Shown one piece after another: positions 36,946 through 46,237 of a stretch of 64,000 bases of DNA. The DNA is taken from NCBI RefSeq assembly GCF_041537905.1, contig NZ_JBGRUO010000007.1, positions 62,001-126,000 of the forward strand. The letters run 5' to 3'. Under the pieces are notes generated by a model that saw only the letters and a program-made list of their open reading frames with translations, had not been told where the DNA came from and did not search any database. Position numbers and translations under genes: made by a program. Each line of letters opens with the position of its first letter. Position 1 is the first letter of the stretch. The DNA comes from Ruegeria_C sp041537905 (GTDB lineage: Bacteria > Pseudomonadota > Alphaproteobacteria > Rhodobacterales > Rhodobacteraceae).

Positions 36946-38565
36946 TTAGTCAAACAGGGTTGCGATATTGGTTTTGATGCAGTCGCCGACATAAAGCGCC
37001 AGCGCCTGAATCGTTGAGGTCGGGTTGACGGCCCCAGCCGTGACAAAGATCGAGCCATCCACGATGAACAGGTTCTTCACGTCATGGCAGCGGCCCCAGC
37101 CGTTCACCACCGAGGTTTCGGGATCGTCCCCCATGCGGCAGGTGCCCATCTGGTGCCAGCCTGCGCGCCACCAGACCGAGTCGTCGCCCTTGGTCAGCAC
37201 GTCGCGCGCGCCAGCAGCCCGTAACAGCTCGGTCGCGCGGGCCTCGCCGTGCTTCAGCATCCTTTGGGTGTTTTCCCCCAAGCGGTAGGTGATCTTGGGG
37301 GCGGGGATGCCGTCGCTGTCGGTCAGCTCGGGGTCGAGCGTGACACGGTTATGCGCCTCGGGCAGGTCCTCGGTCACAACGGTCAGCCCGGCCAGATAGG
37401 GATAGATGTTGTCCATGACCTTGCGATGTTCGGCGCCCCACGGGATGGGGTTGTCGATGCCGTATCCACCAAGCGCATAGGTCATCGGTGTGGTCGAACG
37501 GCCCGAATGCAGCCCATAGCCCCGGACAAACCCGCGCGAGGGGTCGGATTCATAGAATTCCTGGCTGAGGATCGAACAGGCCATCGGGCCTTCATGCCCC
37601 AGCATCGGCTCGTCAAAGACACCGGCAACCCCGGTCAGGGGATGGAACATCAGGTTGCGCCCCACCATGTCGGAACGGTTTGCCAGCCCCTCTGGGAACA
37701 GCTTGGATGTCGAATTTAACAGCAGCCGGGGTGTGCCTACGCCATTGCAGGCCAGCACCACCAGTTCGGCTTTTTGCTCGTGCAACTGCCCGTCTGGTCC
37801 GTGATACAATACACCGGTGGCGAACCCGGTTTCGGGATCGACCAGAACCTCGCGCACCCGGCATTCGGTGCGCAGTTCAACGCCTGCGTTTTCCAGGATC
37901 GGCCAATAGGTAAAATTCGTGCCGCCCTTGGCCCCGGCGGCGCATCCCAGATCGCAGGTGCCTGCGTTGACGCATTTCTGCCGCCCGTCATAGTCGCGGC
38001 TGAGGATCGAGACGTCCGAGGGCCACCAGTGCCATTCCAACTCGTTGAACCCGCTCGCCAATGTCCGTCCCAGCTTGCCCATCGGGATCGGGGGCAGGGG
38101 AGGGGTATAATCGGGATAGGCCGGATTCCCCGCAAGCCCGGACACCCCGGTATTGGCATCGTTCATATCATAGAACGGGGCCAGCGTTTCGTAGTCGACC
38201 GGCCAGTCATCCCCGACGCCATCCAGCGTCTTGGTCCGGAAATCCGAAGGCCGCATGCGTGGCCAGTGGCCCAGGAAGTTGATGGTCGAGCCGCCCACGC
38301 CGTTCCAGTTCACCGGGGTGATACAACTGTCCGTCGAATTGATCGGATAGTCCTGTTTCAGCTTCCGGACATTGGGATCGCAGGAAAACGTATCGTACCG
38401 GGCCAGTTCATAATCTTCGCGGCGCGACGGGAAATCCTTGTCATGCAGGTGCGGGCCCTGTTCGAGGCACAGAATACGCATCCGTGTTTCCAGCAGCGAC
38501 CAGGCGATGGCCGCGCCCGAGGCACCGGCTCCGACAATCAGGACATCGACGGGATCATGGGGCAT
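36946..38565 (-). CDS. GMC-family FAD dehydrogenase, large subunit
   Basis: The 539-residue flavoprotein starts with DVLIVGAGASGAAIAWSLLE (FAD motif). It has GVGGSTINFLGHWPRM, the cysteine-containing NAGTCDLGCAAGAKGG seen in gluconate- and glucoside-dehydrogenase large subunits, and the catalytic-region histidine in WHQMGTCRMG. It should oxidise a sugar or sugar alcohol. No secretory or Tat signal is present. The small subunit gene (38555) overlaps its start by 11 bases. The cytochrome subunit of the periplasmic complexes is missing. Glucoside-3-dehydrogenase-like activity is one possibility. Confidence 0.87.
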   Translation of the reverse strand: MPHDPVDVLIVGAGASGAAIAWSLLETRMRILCLEQGPHLHDKDFPSRREDYELARYDTFSCDPNVRKLKQDYPINSTDSCITPVNWNGVGGSTINFLGHWPRMRPSDFRTKTLDGVGDDWPVDYETLAPFYDMNDANTGVSGLAGNPAYPDYTPPLPPIPMGKLGRTLASGFNELEWHWWPSDVSILSRDYDGRQKCVNAGTCDLGCAAGAKGGTNFTYWPILENAGVELRTECRVREVLVDPETGFATGVLYHGPDGQLHEQKAELVVLACNGVGTPRLLLNSTSKLFPEGLANRSDMVGRNLMFHPLTGVAGVFDEPMLGHEGPMACSILSQEFYESDPSRGFVRGYGLHSGRSTTPMTYALGGYGIDNPIPWGAEHRKVMDNIYPYLAGLTVVTEDLPEAHNRVTLDPELTDSDGIPAPKITYRLGENTQRMLKHGEARATELLRAAGARDVLTKGDDSVWWRAGWHQMGTCRMGDDPETSVVNGWGRCHDVKNLFIVDGSIFVTAGAVNPTSTIQALALYVGDCIKTNIATLFD

Positions 38566-39028
38566 CGCTTTGCCCTCCTCCGCGGTTCGGCGTTCTGCGA
38601 TAGAGCGGTCCGCGCGCGCGCACCGGGGCTGTCAGCGCTGCCAGGTCCTCGGCGCTTTCAGGAGCTACATCATACCCAAGCGGGTGAACCGGATGAGCCC
38701 CGACACCAACAAGGGGGCGGATCTCGGCTCGGCTGTAATAGCCCTTGTAGGTTTCGACCAGAAGCGCGCGAAACGCCTCTGGTTGTTCTGATTCAAGCTG
38801 ACGGACAACATTGGGAGTGATGTTGCCCGCCAGCTCACCAGCCCGGTCCAGCAGTGCCGCGATCGCCGAAGCGAATGAAGCGATCTTGGCAGTCTGCATC
38901 AGTATGAACTCGGCTGTTCCGAATTCGCCTGCTCCGGGGATGTGTTTGTCAGGGTTGGCAGGGATGAGCACATCCAGAATCGCGTCCAGAGTGGCGCGTT
39001 GCTGTACTGTCCAATTGATGCTCATCAC
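38555..39028 (-). CDS. Gluconate 2-dehydrogenase subunit 3-like small subunit
   Basis: The 157-residue protein matches the small-subunit family by QQRATLDAILDVLIPANPDKHIPGAGE at its start, which is the Pro/Gly-rich signature, and by FRALLVETYKGYYS. Related subunits usually carry a Tat signal that exports the folded dehydrogenase. None is visible here, which argues for a cytoplasmic complex. It is encoded between the sugar permease (9 bases) and the GMC large subunit (11-base overlap). Confidence 0.78.
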   Translation of the reverse strand: MMSINWTVQQRATLDAILDVLIPANPDKHIPGAGEFGTAEFILMQTAKIASFASAIAALLDRAGELAGNITPNVVRQLESEQPEAFRALLVETYKGYYSRAEIRPLVGVGAHPVHPLGYDVAPESAEDLAALTAPVRARGPLYRRTPNRGGGQSDAP

Positions 39029-39037
39029 CGCACCCCT

Positions 39038-40255
39038 CTAGTCGCTGTCTGTGCCAGAACGCGACACCGCGTCGATGGCAACGGCCAGCAAAAGGATTGC
39101 GCCGGACACCATCAGCTTGTCGGCAGCGCTTGCGCCGGTCAGGTCCAGCCCATTGCCCAGAGAGCCGATCACCAGCGCGCCCAGAATGGCGTTCCAGACC
39201 GACCCACGGCCCCCGAACAGCGAGGTGCCCCCGATCACGGCCGCGCCAATGGCCTCAAGCAACAGCGAGCCGCCAGCAAAGGCAGTGTAGGAGACCGAGC
39301 CGAAACGCGACGCACCAAAGATGCCCCCGATGGCGGCCATCAACCCCACTATGCCAAAGGCGGCCACGCGGATGCGTTTGACATTCATGCCAACCCGGCG
39401 GGCGCTTTCCTGATTGCCACCAACCGCAAACAGAGACCGGCCAAACGGTGTCGAGGTGGTGACCCAGCCCAGCAAAGCGGTGATCCCGATCAGCAGCACC
39501 AGCAACAACGGCAGTGAGCGATAGGCGTTCAACGTCAGAACCACCGCGATCACGATCACCGAAAAGGCGATAACCTGTCCCCAAAGCGCGGCGGGCGGGT
39601 CCAGTTCCAGCCCTTTGGCCTTGCGTTGCGATTGCTTGCGCAGGCTGGCAAAGGCAAAGAGCGCGACGCAGATCAATCCGAGCACCAGCCCCCAGAGGTC
39701 GGGGATCAGCACCCGTGCGATGCCACGTACAAAGCCGTCTCCGATATTCAGGTTTCCGGTTGGCAGGATTTTCTGCATCAGACCCTGATAACCAAGCAGC
39801 CCGGCCAGGGTCACAACAAAGGACGGGATGCCCACATAGGCCACCAGCATGCCCTGCACCGATCCCATGACGATGCCGACACCCATGACGATCAGGCAGG
39901 CAATCCAGCCCGGAACCCCGGACAGGGTCAAGACCCCCAACAAGGCGGCGCAGACGCCAGCAGTGGCCGCTGCAGACAGGTCGATATCACCCAGAAGCAG
40001 CACGGTCGTAATGCCCACGGCCAAGGTCGCGATCACCGCCGATTGCATGAACAGATTGTAGATGTTGCGCGGGCTCAGAAAGACGGACCAAAAGGTCTCG
40101 GCATCGCCGAAGGCCATGTCGTATAGCGGCAGGACCAGCCCGAAATAGGTCCAGATCGCCGCCAGCGCCAGCAGCACCGGAACGAAGGCGCCAAAGCGCG
40201 TCTCGCGCATCGCGCGAAAGCGGTCGAGGAATGAGAGGCGGACATCAGGCTGCAT
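39038..40255 (-). CDS. Sugar ABC transporter permease, RbsC/XylH type
   Basis: The 405-residue membrane protein has about ten hydrophobic segments and family motifs GDIDLSAAATAG, GIPSFVVTLAG, TPFGRSLFAVGGNQESARR and GAAVIGGTSLFGGRGSVWNAILG. It is the translocation subunit of a monosaccharide importer. The start at ATG 40255 gives a ten-base overlap with the ATPase gene. It follows the binding-protein and ATPase genes and precedes the dehydrogenase genes, so it probably imports the monosaccharide they oxidise. Confidence 0.9.
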   Translation of the reverse strand: MQPDVRLSFLDRFRAMRETRFGAFVPVLLALAAIWTYFGLVLPLYDMAFGDAETFWSVFLSPRNIYNLFMQSAVIATLAVGITTVLLLGDIDLSAAATAGVCAALLGVLTLSGVPGWIACLIVMGVGIVMGSVQGMLVAYVGIPSFVVTLAGLLGYQGLMQKILPTGNLNIGDGFVRGIARVLIPDLWGLVLGLICVALFAFASLRKQSQRKAKGLELDPPAALWGQVIAFSVIVIAVVLTLNAYRSLPLLLVLLIGITALLGWVTTSTPFGRSLFAVGGNQESARRVGMNVKRIRVAAFGIVGLMAAIGGIFGASRFGSVSYTAFAGGSLLLEAIGAAVIGGTSLFGGRGSVWNAILGALVIGSLGNGLDLTGASAADKLMVSGAILLLAVAIDAVSRSGTDSD

Positions 40256-41060
40256 TGTTCGCCCCGCTGTCCAGGCCACGGGTCATCGCCACGACGATCT
40301 CGTCGGCGTCGGTGTCCGCAGTAGTGTAAGTGGCCACGTTTCCACCGTGACGCAGCACGCAGATCCGGTCGGACACTTCGAAAATGTCGCGCATGTTGTG
40401 CGAGATATAGACCACCGCGTGATTGGTCTCGCGCAGACGTTTGACCACCTCAAGCACCTGTCGGGTTTGCGCGACGCCCAATGCGGCGGTTGGTTCGTCC
40501 AGCATGACAACCGAGCTTTCCGCGCCAACAGCGCGGGCAATGGCAATGGCCTGCCTTTGGCCACCGGACAGACCACCCACCTTATTTCGAACCGATTGCA
40601 GCGTTTTGACCTGAAGTCGATCGATGGCGCGTTTGGCTTTGACTTCCATCTCAAGGTCGTCCAGCGGGCGCAAGATACGGGGCAGGAATCCCCAACCGGG
40701 TTTGACCGGTTCGGCACCCAGCGACAGGTTGGCCGCCACGTCCAGATTTTCGCACAAGGCCAGATCCTGATAAACGATCTGGATGCCCAGTGCGGTGGCA
40801 TCATGCGGGCTGGCCACCGTCACCGGTTTTTCGTCGATGAAGAACGAGCCCTCATCGGCCACATGCGCGCCGGCCAGCACCTTCATCAGGGTGGATTTGC
40901 CCGCGCCGTTATCGCCCACCAGGGCCATCACTTCGCCGCGCGCCACTTCGAAATCAACGCCGCGCAGGGCATGGACACCCCCAAAGCGTTTCTGAATGCC
41001 TTGTACCCGCAAATGGGGCGGTGGGGCAGACTGCCCCACCGGTTTTTGGTCAGAAGACAT
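40245..41060 (-). CDS. Sugar ABC transporter ATPase, single-domain (FrcA-like)
   Basis: The 271-residue ATPase has GDNGAGKSTLMKVLAG (Walker A), LSGGQRQAIAIARAV, VVMLDEPTAALGV (Walker B) and the switch VYISHNMRDIFEV. This is the monosaccharide-importer class, but with a single nucleotide-binding domain instead of the usual tandem pair of RbsA/XylG. It therefore probably works as a dimer, like FrcA. It lies 11 bases downstream of the binding protein and overlaps the permease gene. Confidence 0.9.
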   Translation of the reverse strand: MSSDQKPVGQSAPPPHLRVQGIQKRFGGVHALRGVDFEVARGEVMALVGDNGAGKSTLMKVLAGAHVADEGSFFIDEKPVTVASPHDATALGIQIVYQDLALCENLDVAANLSLGAEPVKPGWGFLPRILRPLDDLEMEVKAKRAIDRLQVKTLQSVRNKVGGLSGGQRQAIAIARAVGAESSVVMLDEPTAALGVAQTRQVLEVVKRLRETNHAVVYISHNMRDIFEVSDRICVLRHGGNVATYTTADTDADEIVVAMTRGLDSGANNAA

Positions 41061-41071
41061 GAACGTCCCGA

Positions 41072-42127
41072 TCAGCTGCAGAAATCAGTCGCCGCGGCTT
41101 CGCCCTGGCAGACCATGTCTTTGGTGATCGAGGGATCATTTTCGATGACATAGCCGACGCCCTCGGCACCAACTGCCGAGTAGCTGTCAACCGGAACAAA
41201 GGCGACATCTGCGCCAACGCCGTTCTGCACAACTTCGGTCGCCAGATCATCATAGGCTTCGCCATTCAACAGACGCAAAGACACATTGGCCGCTGCCGCC
41301 GCCATTTCATGCAGAGGACGCCAACCGCACTGGGTCTGTTTGCCCAGAAGCATCAGCTGCTGCGCTTGCACCGTGCAGTCCAGCCCCGATACCGGAACGG
41401 TGCCCGCCATGCCCTGTTCTTCCATTGCTGCAATCGCTGCACCGGCATTGCCGTCATTGGACGAAACCACGCCCTGAACATTGTTGTTCAGCTGGGTCAG
41501 CGCCTGATCCATCGACCGGCGGGCAATGGCCGGGTCCCAACCAGGGGTCCAGTTCTCATAACCCATCACCCGTTCACCGGAGTCAAAGAGCGGTTGCAGA
41601 ACCGAAACCTGACCAGCGGCAATCACGCCTGCGTTCGGATCGGTGGGTGAGCCTTTCAGCAGCACCAGCGTGTCGCCCGCTTTGGTATTATCGACCACGT
41701 GTTGCGCTTGCGCTGCACCGGTGGCGAACATGTCGGCCTGCACCCAGAACTTGGTGTTGGGCGAGTTGATCATCCGGTCATAGGCAATCGTGGGCACGCC
41801 TTCTTCGGCCGCCGTGTCGGCGATGATGGCCGAGCTTTCGCCATCGATGGGAATAACCACCAGCACTTTGGCGCCTCGGGTCAGGGCCTGTTCGGCCTGC
41901 CGTTGCTGAACAGATGTGTCGTTGTTGGCATTGAACACCTCGACTTTGATGTCCGGGGCAATTTCTCCCATAGTTGCAACAAACGCGGCTGCATCCTGCT
42001 GCTCCCAGCGCGGGTTCACGTTCTCGGGCAGAAGCAGGGCAACCATATCGGCCGAGGCCGCACCAGCAGTGACCACAGTAACGGCCGTTGTTGCCAGCAA
42101 ACCTTTCTTAAGGTTGGAAAACATCAT
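41072..42127 (-). CDS. Monosaccharide ABC transporter binding protein, XylF/RbsB fold
   Basis: The 351-residue periplasmic protein has a signal peptide (LLATTAVTVVTAGAASA), then LLLPENVNPRWEQQD, VLVVIPIDGESSAIIAD and GVVSSNDGNAGAAIAA, typical of type I sugar-binding folds. A tight ribosome site (GAGGAGG) precedes the start. It heads the minus-strand operon binding protein-ATPase-permease-dehydrogenases-kinase, about 8.8 kb in all. The ligand is unknown; 3,6-anhydrogalactose or galactose would fit the enzymes downstream. Confidence 0.88.
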   Translation of the reverse strand: MMFSNLKKGLLATTAVTVVTAGAASADMVALLLPENVNPRWEQQDAAAFVATMGEIAPDIKVEVFNANNDTSVQQRQAEQALTRGAKVLVVIPIDGESSAIIADTAAEEGVPTIAYDRMINSPNTKFWVQADMFATGAAQAQHVVDNTKAGDTLVLLKGSPTDPNAGVIAAGQVSVLQPLFDSGERVMGYENWTPGWDPAIARRSMDQALTQLNNNVQGVVSSNDGNAGAAIAAMEEQGMAGTVPVSGLDCTVQAQQLMLLGKQTQCGWRPLHEMAAAAANVSLRLLNGEAYDDLATEVVQNGVGADVAFVPVDSYSAVGAEGVGYVIENDPSITKDMVCQGEAAATDFCS

Positions 42128-42200
42128 ATCCTCCTCGTTGATGTTCCGTGCGCTTTCGCGCGGATGTCTGGTGGTTGTCTCCCTTGACCAGGGTTTGAAT

Positions 42201-42236
42201 GCGTCGCGAGTTGGTTTCAGCTCTGGCTCGCGACGC
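42201..42236 (-). terminator. Ten-base-pair stem-loop between gntR and the sugar operon
   Basis: GCGTCGCGAG (42201-42210) and CTCGCGACGC (42227-42236) are perfect complements around a 16-base loop. The element follows the gntR gene (stop at 42284) and precedes the binding-protein start (42127). It lacks a T-run, so it may attenuate read-through or protect the mRNA rather than terminate it. Confidence 0.5.
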
Positions 42237-42283
42237 CGCCACTAAATCCGCCACCATACGAATTCGTGGAAATGGGCCCGGGA

Positions 42284-43048
42284 TCAGTCCGGGTGTTGTG
42301 GGTTGACCTGTGCAGGGGTGCCAATGGCATCAGCCAGCCGCGTATCGGTGTCACCAAGCAGTTCGCGCATCTTGGTTTCCGCAAGGTCTGCGTTTCGACT
42401 GACGATTGCTTCGGCAACCTCGCGGTGGAACGGGATCGAGCCTTCGTTTTCGCGCGGATCGGTATTGGTCAGGCGGATCGAAGTCAGCAACGCGGAAAAG
42501 ATCACACCTTCCATCGATAACAGCAGTTCGTTTTGCGCAGCCCGCAGGACCGAGCGGTGAAACAAGGCGTCGGCGACGACGAACTCCTCGACCGAACGGG
42601 CCTCTTCCTCCATCTTCTCTTGGGCTTTCATGATCTGAGCATGATCTTCCTCGGACCCCGACGCAGCAGCCCAGGCGGCAGCCTTAGGTTCGATAATCTT
42701 CCGTATGTCCATCAACTGGCGCAGGAATGCAGGGCGGGGTTCGGCGGACAGATGCCAGGCCAGAACGTCGTCATCCAACAGGTTCCAACTGGCTCGACGC
42801 CGGACGCGCGTTCCGCTGCCGCGGCGCACCTCAAGCAATCCCTTGCCAACCAGCAGCTTCACGGCTTCGCGGATGACCGACTTGCTGACCCCGAACCGTT
42901 CACCCAGTTTGGTTTCGTCATCGACCAGATCACCTTCGCGGATGACCCCACCCACGATGCGCCTGCCAAGCTCTCGGCAAACATGGGTCGCGAGGCTGGG
43001 CGCGACGCCGGTGGTTTCTTTCAAATCGTAGTACAGCAGTTCAGACAT
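42284..43048 (-). CDS. GntR-family (FadR/FCD) transcriptional regulator
   Basis: The 254-residue protein has a winged helix (VCRELGRRIVGGVIREGDLVDDE, FGVSKSVIREAVKLLVGKG) and an FCD domain with DALFHRSVLRAAQNEL and IPFHREVAEAI as ligand-region histidines. It is a paralogue of the regulator at 32421 (similar RxGTRVxxxxSWxLLDxDVLxWH segment). It lies directly upstream of, and on the same strand as, the sugar importer/dehydrogenase operon. A perfect palindrome at 43060-43074, twelve bases from its start, is its likely own operator. Confidence 0.9.
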   Translation of the reverse strand: MSELLYYDLKETTGVAPSLATHVCRELGRRIVGGVIREGDLVDDETKLGERFGVSKSVIREAVKLLVGKGLLEVRRGSGTRVRRRASWNLLDDDVLAWHLSAEPRPAFLRQLMDIRKIIEPKAAAWAAASGSEEDHAQIMKAQEKMEEEARSVEEFVVADALFHRSVLRAAQNELLLSMEGVIFSALLTSIRLTNTDPRENEGSIPFHREVAEAIVSRNADLAETKMRELLGDTDTRLADAIGTPAQVNPQHPD

Positions 43049-43059
43049 GAGATAAGCTT

Positions 43060-43074
43060 AAACATCAGATGTTT
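43060..43074. promoter_or_regulatory. Palindromic operator upstream of gntR (42284-43048)
   Basis: AAACATCAGATGTTT has perfect seven-base arms around a single central base. It resembles but differs from the AACATAATATGTT site of the paralogous regulator. A further half-site (CAGATGTTT) occurs at about 43084-43092. The rest of the 365-base gap to 43414 holds no gene I can recognise. Confidence 0.65.
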
Positions 43075-43413
43075 GATGTGTCCAGATGTTTTTCGACTAT
43101 GCACCAGTGGTCGCGAATGACCAAAGAAATAGACTAAAGATCTAATTTATAATGTATTATTTGCCTCACTCTGCACTAACAGATTGCCCGAGGGTCGATG
43201 GAATTGCCTAAAATATTGGTCCAACCTGCTTTATTGTTTTAATATTTGGTATATATTTTGCGCCAACACCAAAGCGTTGCCTTGCCCCGGATCGGGAGGT
43301 CGGATGCACATGTTTTATGCAAACATCAGGAAAGTTCCCCAGGGATCGACTGGGACAATTAGGCAGACCCGCGCGGACCAAACGGAGAGTGCGGCAGCGG
43401 AGATATTCGCCCT

Positions 43414-44349
43414 GTGACCAATGTTGCCGCCTCGCCCTGCTGTGCGCCATCTCTGACCCGCCCGTCGCCCCCGACCAAAAAGGACATCTGGCCGTGTCCG
43501 GACATGTCCTGGACCAATCGCTTGCGCGAGATACCTGGCGGGCAAACCCATGTGGGGACAAATGCCCCTTTCATCCGACCGGATTGCGAAGGACCGCGCC
43601 GTAAAGCCCGGCTTGAACCCTATCGAATGGACCCGTTTGCCGTGACGAACGCCTGGTTCGCCGAGTTTGTTGCCGATACCGGCTACCGCACTGAGGCAGA
43701 GCAATTTGGCTGGTCATTGGTTTTTTTCTCGTTCACCAAACAGGACGGGGCGTATCAGCGCGTTGCCGCAACGCCGTGGTGGTGCCGCGTCGACGGTGCT
43801 GACTGGGCACACCCGTTTGGGCCGCATTCGGATCTGGATGGGTTTGCAGACCACCCGGTGACGCAGGTGTCGTGGCACGACGCGATGGCTTTTGCGACAT
43901 GGGCTGGTGGACGCCTTCCGTCCGAAGTCGAGTGGGAGCACGCTGCACGTGGCGGGGATGCGGATGCGACTTACCCCTGGGGCGAGACTGAGCCCTCGGA
44001 CACTGAGCCGCTCTGCAATATCTGGCAGGGCAATTTCCCGCAGGAAAACACTTGCGTCGATGGCTTCGCAGGCACTGCGCCCGTCGACAGTTTTGGGGTC
44101 AATCCGTTTGGTCTTTATAACATGGCCGGAAATGTCTGGGAGTGGTCCAAGGATATCTTCCGCGTCGCCTCGGTCTCAAAGTCCGCCAGGCTTCGTAATG
44201 CAGACTCGGTCCGGCAGGATATCCGCCTACTCAAAGGCGGGTCGTTTCTGTGCCATAAATCCTATTGCTATCGTTACCGCATTGCGGCCCGTACTGGTGT
44301 GACATCGAACAGCGCCACGTCCCATATGGGATTTCGGCTCGCGATGTGA
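43414..44349 (+). CDS. Formylglycine-generating enzyme (sulfatase-modifying factor)
   Basis: This 311-residue FGE/SUMF1-family protein converts the motif cysteine of type I sulfatases to formylglycine. The two active-site cysteines are present in GGSFLCHKSYCYRYRIAAR, with the spacing of true FGEs. Other hallmarks are VTNAWFAEFVADTGY, LPSEVEWEHAARGG, GLYNMAGNVWEW and the final SHMGFRLAM. The start is GTG 43414, and the N-terminus contains the CCAPS string common in bacterial FGEs. No signal peptide is present. Three sulfatases in this window carry Cys-type motifs and no signal, so enzyme and substrates share the cytoplasm. Confidence 0.92.
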   Translation: MTNVAASPCCAPSLTRPSPPTKKDIWPCPDMSWTNRLREIPGGQTHVGTNAPFIRPDCEGPRRKARLEPYRMDPFAVTNAWFAEFVADTGYRTEAEQFGWSLVFFSFTKQDGAYQRVAATPWWCRVDGADWAHPFGPHSDLDGFADHPVTQVSWHDAMAFATWAGGRLPSEVEWEHAARGGDADATYPWGETEPSDTEPLCNIWQGNFPQENTCVDGFAGTAPVDSFGVNPFGLYNMAGNVWEWSKDIFRVASVSKSARLRNADSVRQDIRLLKGGSFLCHKSYCYRYRIAARTGVTSNSATSHMGFRLAM

Positions 44350-44415
44350 CCGCGACCCGATTGCGGGCGCAGTTCCAAAACCTCTGATCGCGCACGCGTT
44401 GTGACACAGCTGCGA

Positions 44416-44880
44416 TTAGTCGCGTGCCAAAACCTGTTCGTCGTTGCGGAGCAAAGTTACGTCCGACGAGGTCAATGGACCACGACCCTCTGAGGTGATC
44501 ACGACCTCATCCAGTGGCTGGCGTGTTCTGCGATCTACCGGAATCATGGGTTGGTTTCCGTCACCATACACCCACCGATCCGCCCATTGCCCCAACGCGA
44601 CCATGACAGGAAACAGGGCCAGACCCTTGTCCGTCAGCTGGTAGGTCATGCGGGAACTGCCCGCTTCGGTCGGCTCTTTTGCCAAAAGGCCAGAGGAGTG
44701 CAGGTGATCGAGACGTTGTGACAGAACCTTTTTCGATACGCCGATGCCTTTTGCGAATCCAGAGAAGGTATTCACACCTCGGAGCGCATCCCTGAGGATC
44801 AGGATCGTCCACTTGTCCCCGATTGCCTCTGCGCCTTGGGCCCAACTGCAATTGGTGTCCTTTAGCGACGTGCGTGTCAT
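44416..44880 (-). CDS. HxlR-family transcriptional regulator
   Basis: The 154-residue protein has the HxlR winged helix: NCSWAQGAEAIGDKWTILIL with a conserved-position cysteine, RGVNTFSGFAKGIGVSKKVLSQRLDHL, and YQLTDKGLALFPVM. HxlR proteins often sense electrophiles or oxidants through the N-terminal cysteine. It is divergent from the plus-strand metallo-hydrolase gene, and a perfect palindrome in the shared gap (44957-44971) is the probable operator. Confidence 0.88.
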   Translation of the reverse strand: MTRTSLKDTNCSWAQGAEAIGDKWTILILRDALRGVNTFSGFAKGIGVSKKVLSQRLDHLHSSGLLAKEPTEAGSSRMTYQLTDKGLALFPVMVALGQWADRWVYGDGNQPMIPVDRRTRQPLDEVVITSEGRGPLTSSDVTLLRNDEQVLARD

Positions 44881-44956
44881 TGATTTCGCTCACTTTCTTC
44901 GATCGCAAAAATTTGTGTTGCCAAGCTTCATTTAGTTTCCTAAAGGTACCAAAAAG

Positions 44957-44971
44957 GTATCTTAAAGATAC
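44957..44971. promoter_or_regulatory. Palindromic operator between hxlR and the metallo-hydrolase gene
   Basis: GTATCTT-A-AAGATAC is a perfect inverted repeat with seven-base arms. A related half-site (AAAGGTACC) lies just to its left at 44942-44950. It sits midway between the two divergent starts. Confidence 0.65.
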
Positions 44972-45010
44972 TTATACTCAAATATCCTGTGCCCTACAAG
45001 GTTGAGATCT

Positions 45011-46162
45011 ATGAGAAAAGTAGTGTTCATCTTTGGTGCCGTGGTTTTTGCCATTGGCCTCTATTTCCTGTCACCTATCGCTCTGGGCATCGTCGTTGCC
45101 CTTCTTGCTGGGTTGGTTTTGCTTGCCGTGTGGGTCAAGGGTGGGGGCCAGAAGGCCGAAGGGTCCATCCCCGAAACCCTTGAGGGCCCCGCGTTCCGCA
45201 CCTATGAGGCTGCTTTTCCCGACAGCCCTCTCAAGCTGTTGCACTTCATTTCGCAGGCAAACGAAATCAACGTGTCGTCCAGTCTGATCATGGGCGATGA
45301 AGAGGTGATCAGTGTTACCGCGCAGGCGACCAAATATGCCGCTGAACGGCTGGCGGACGAGATCGAAAAAACCGGGCGCAAACTGACCTATATCTATCTC
45401 GATCACGCGCATCTTGATCACTCGCAGGGCGCAACCATCCTCAAACAGCGCTTCCCCGATGCAAAATGTGTCGGCGCCCCCCGCGTCGTGGCCTTGCAGC
45501 ATCTGCGGATGGCGGCTGATGACGAGATGGCCCGCAAGCGCTATGGCGACAACGCTGCGGTTCCTTCGCTGCCTTTCGAAGCACTGGATACAGACAAGAT
45601 CATGCTGGAAGGCCGCGAGATTCAGCTCTGGCACGATCAGTATGGGGATGTCGGTATCGGCGAAGAGGATGAGCCGCATACGGTCATCTATATCCCCGAC
45701 CTCAAGGCGCTGCTGCCGACCGATATCTGCTATTTCGGTGCGCATATGATGCTGGGCGGCACCACGGCGAATGGGCGTGCAAAATGGAAAGAGCAGATCC
45801 GCAGCTATATGGATATGGACCTGAACGTGGTCATTCCCGGTCACGTCGTTCGGACGTGGTCAGATAAGCTGACGCCCAAGGCCACGCTGGAATACAGCCT
45901 CGGCTATATCGAAGACTACGAAGCGGCGCTCGCGTCGAGCAAGACATCGGATGAAGTCATCGAAAAGATGCTCAAGACGTATCCCGAGCAGGAACACACC
46001 TCGGCGCTCTATATGGGGACCCTGATCAATTTCGGTGAAACCCATCGGCTGTTGTTCAACCCGCGGATCGAAAAAGTGGCGTCCTGCCTACCCAAGGGTT
46101 TCGTGAAATGGGCCGATAAAAAGCTGTTCCAAAGCAAAAAGGCCGCTGCCAACCCGGCATGA
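45011..46162 (+). CDS. Membrane-anchored MBL-fold metallo-hydrolase
   Basis: The 383-residue protein begins with two hydrophobic segments (residues about 4-40), then a soluble MBL domain. The metal motif is LDHAHLDHSQG, and a later conserved histidine lies in VVIPGHVVRTWSD. The start ATG 45011 was chosen over a TTG nine bases upstream. It leads a small plus-strand group with two membrane proteins, divergent from hxlR. The substrate is not evident; quorum-signal or ester hydrolysis and detoxification are all possible for this fold. Confidence 0.78.
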   Translation: MRKVVFIFGAVVFAIGLYFLSPIALGIVVALLAGLVLLAVWVKGGGQKAEGSIPETLEGPAFRTYEAAFPDSPLKLLHFISQANEINVSSSLIMGDEEVISVTAQATKYAAERLADEIEKTGRKLTYIYLDHAHLDHSQGATILKQRFPDAKCVGAPRVVALQHLRMAADDEMARKRYGDNAAVPSLPFEALDTDKIMLEGREIQLWHDQYGDVGIGEEDEPHTVIYIPDLKALLPTDICYFGAHMMLGGTTANGRAKWKEQIRSYMDMDLNVVIPGHVVRTWSDKLTPKATLEYSLGYIEDYEAALASSKTSDEVIEKMLKTYPEQEHTSALYMGTLINFGETHRLLFNPRIEKVASCLPKGFVKWADKKLFQSKKAAANPA

Positions 46163-46237
46163 CCAAACTGCGCGCCCCGGTTTAGGCATTTACGACACCC
46201 GGGCGCGTCCACTCATCCTTGTTTTCGGAGTATTCAA

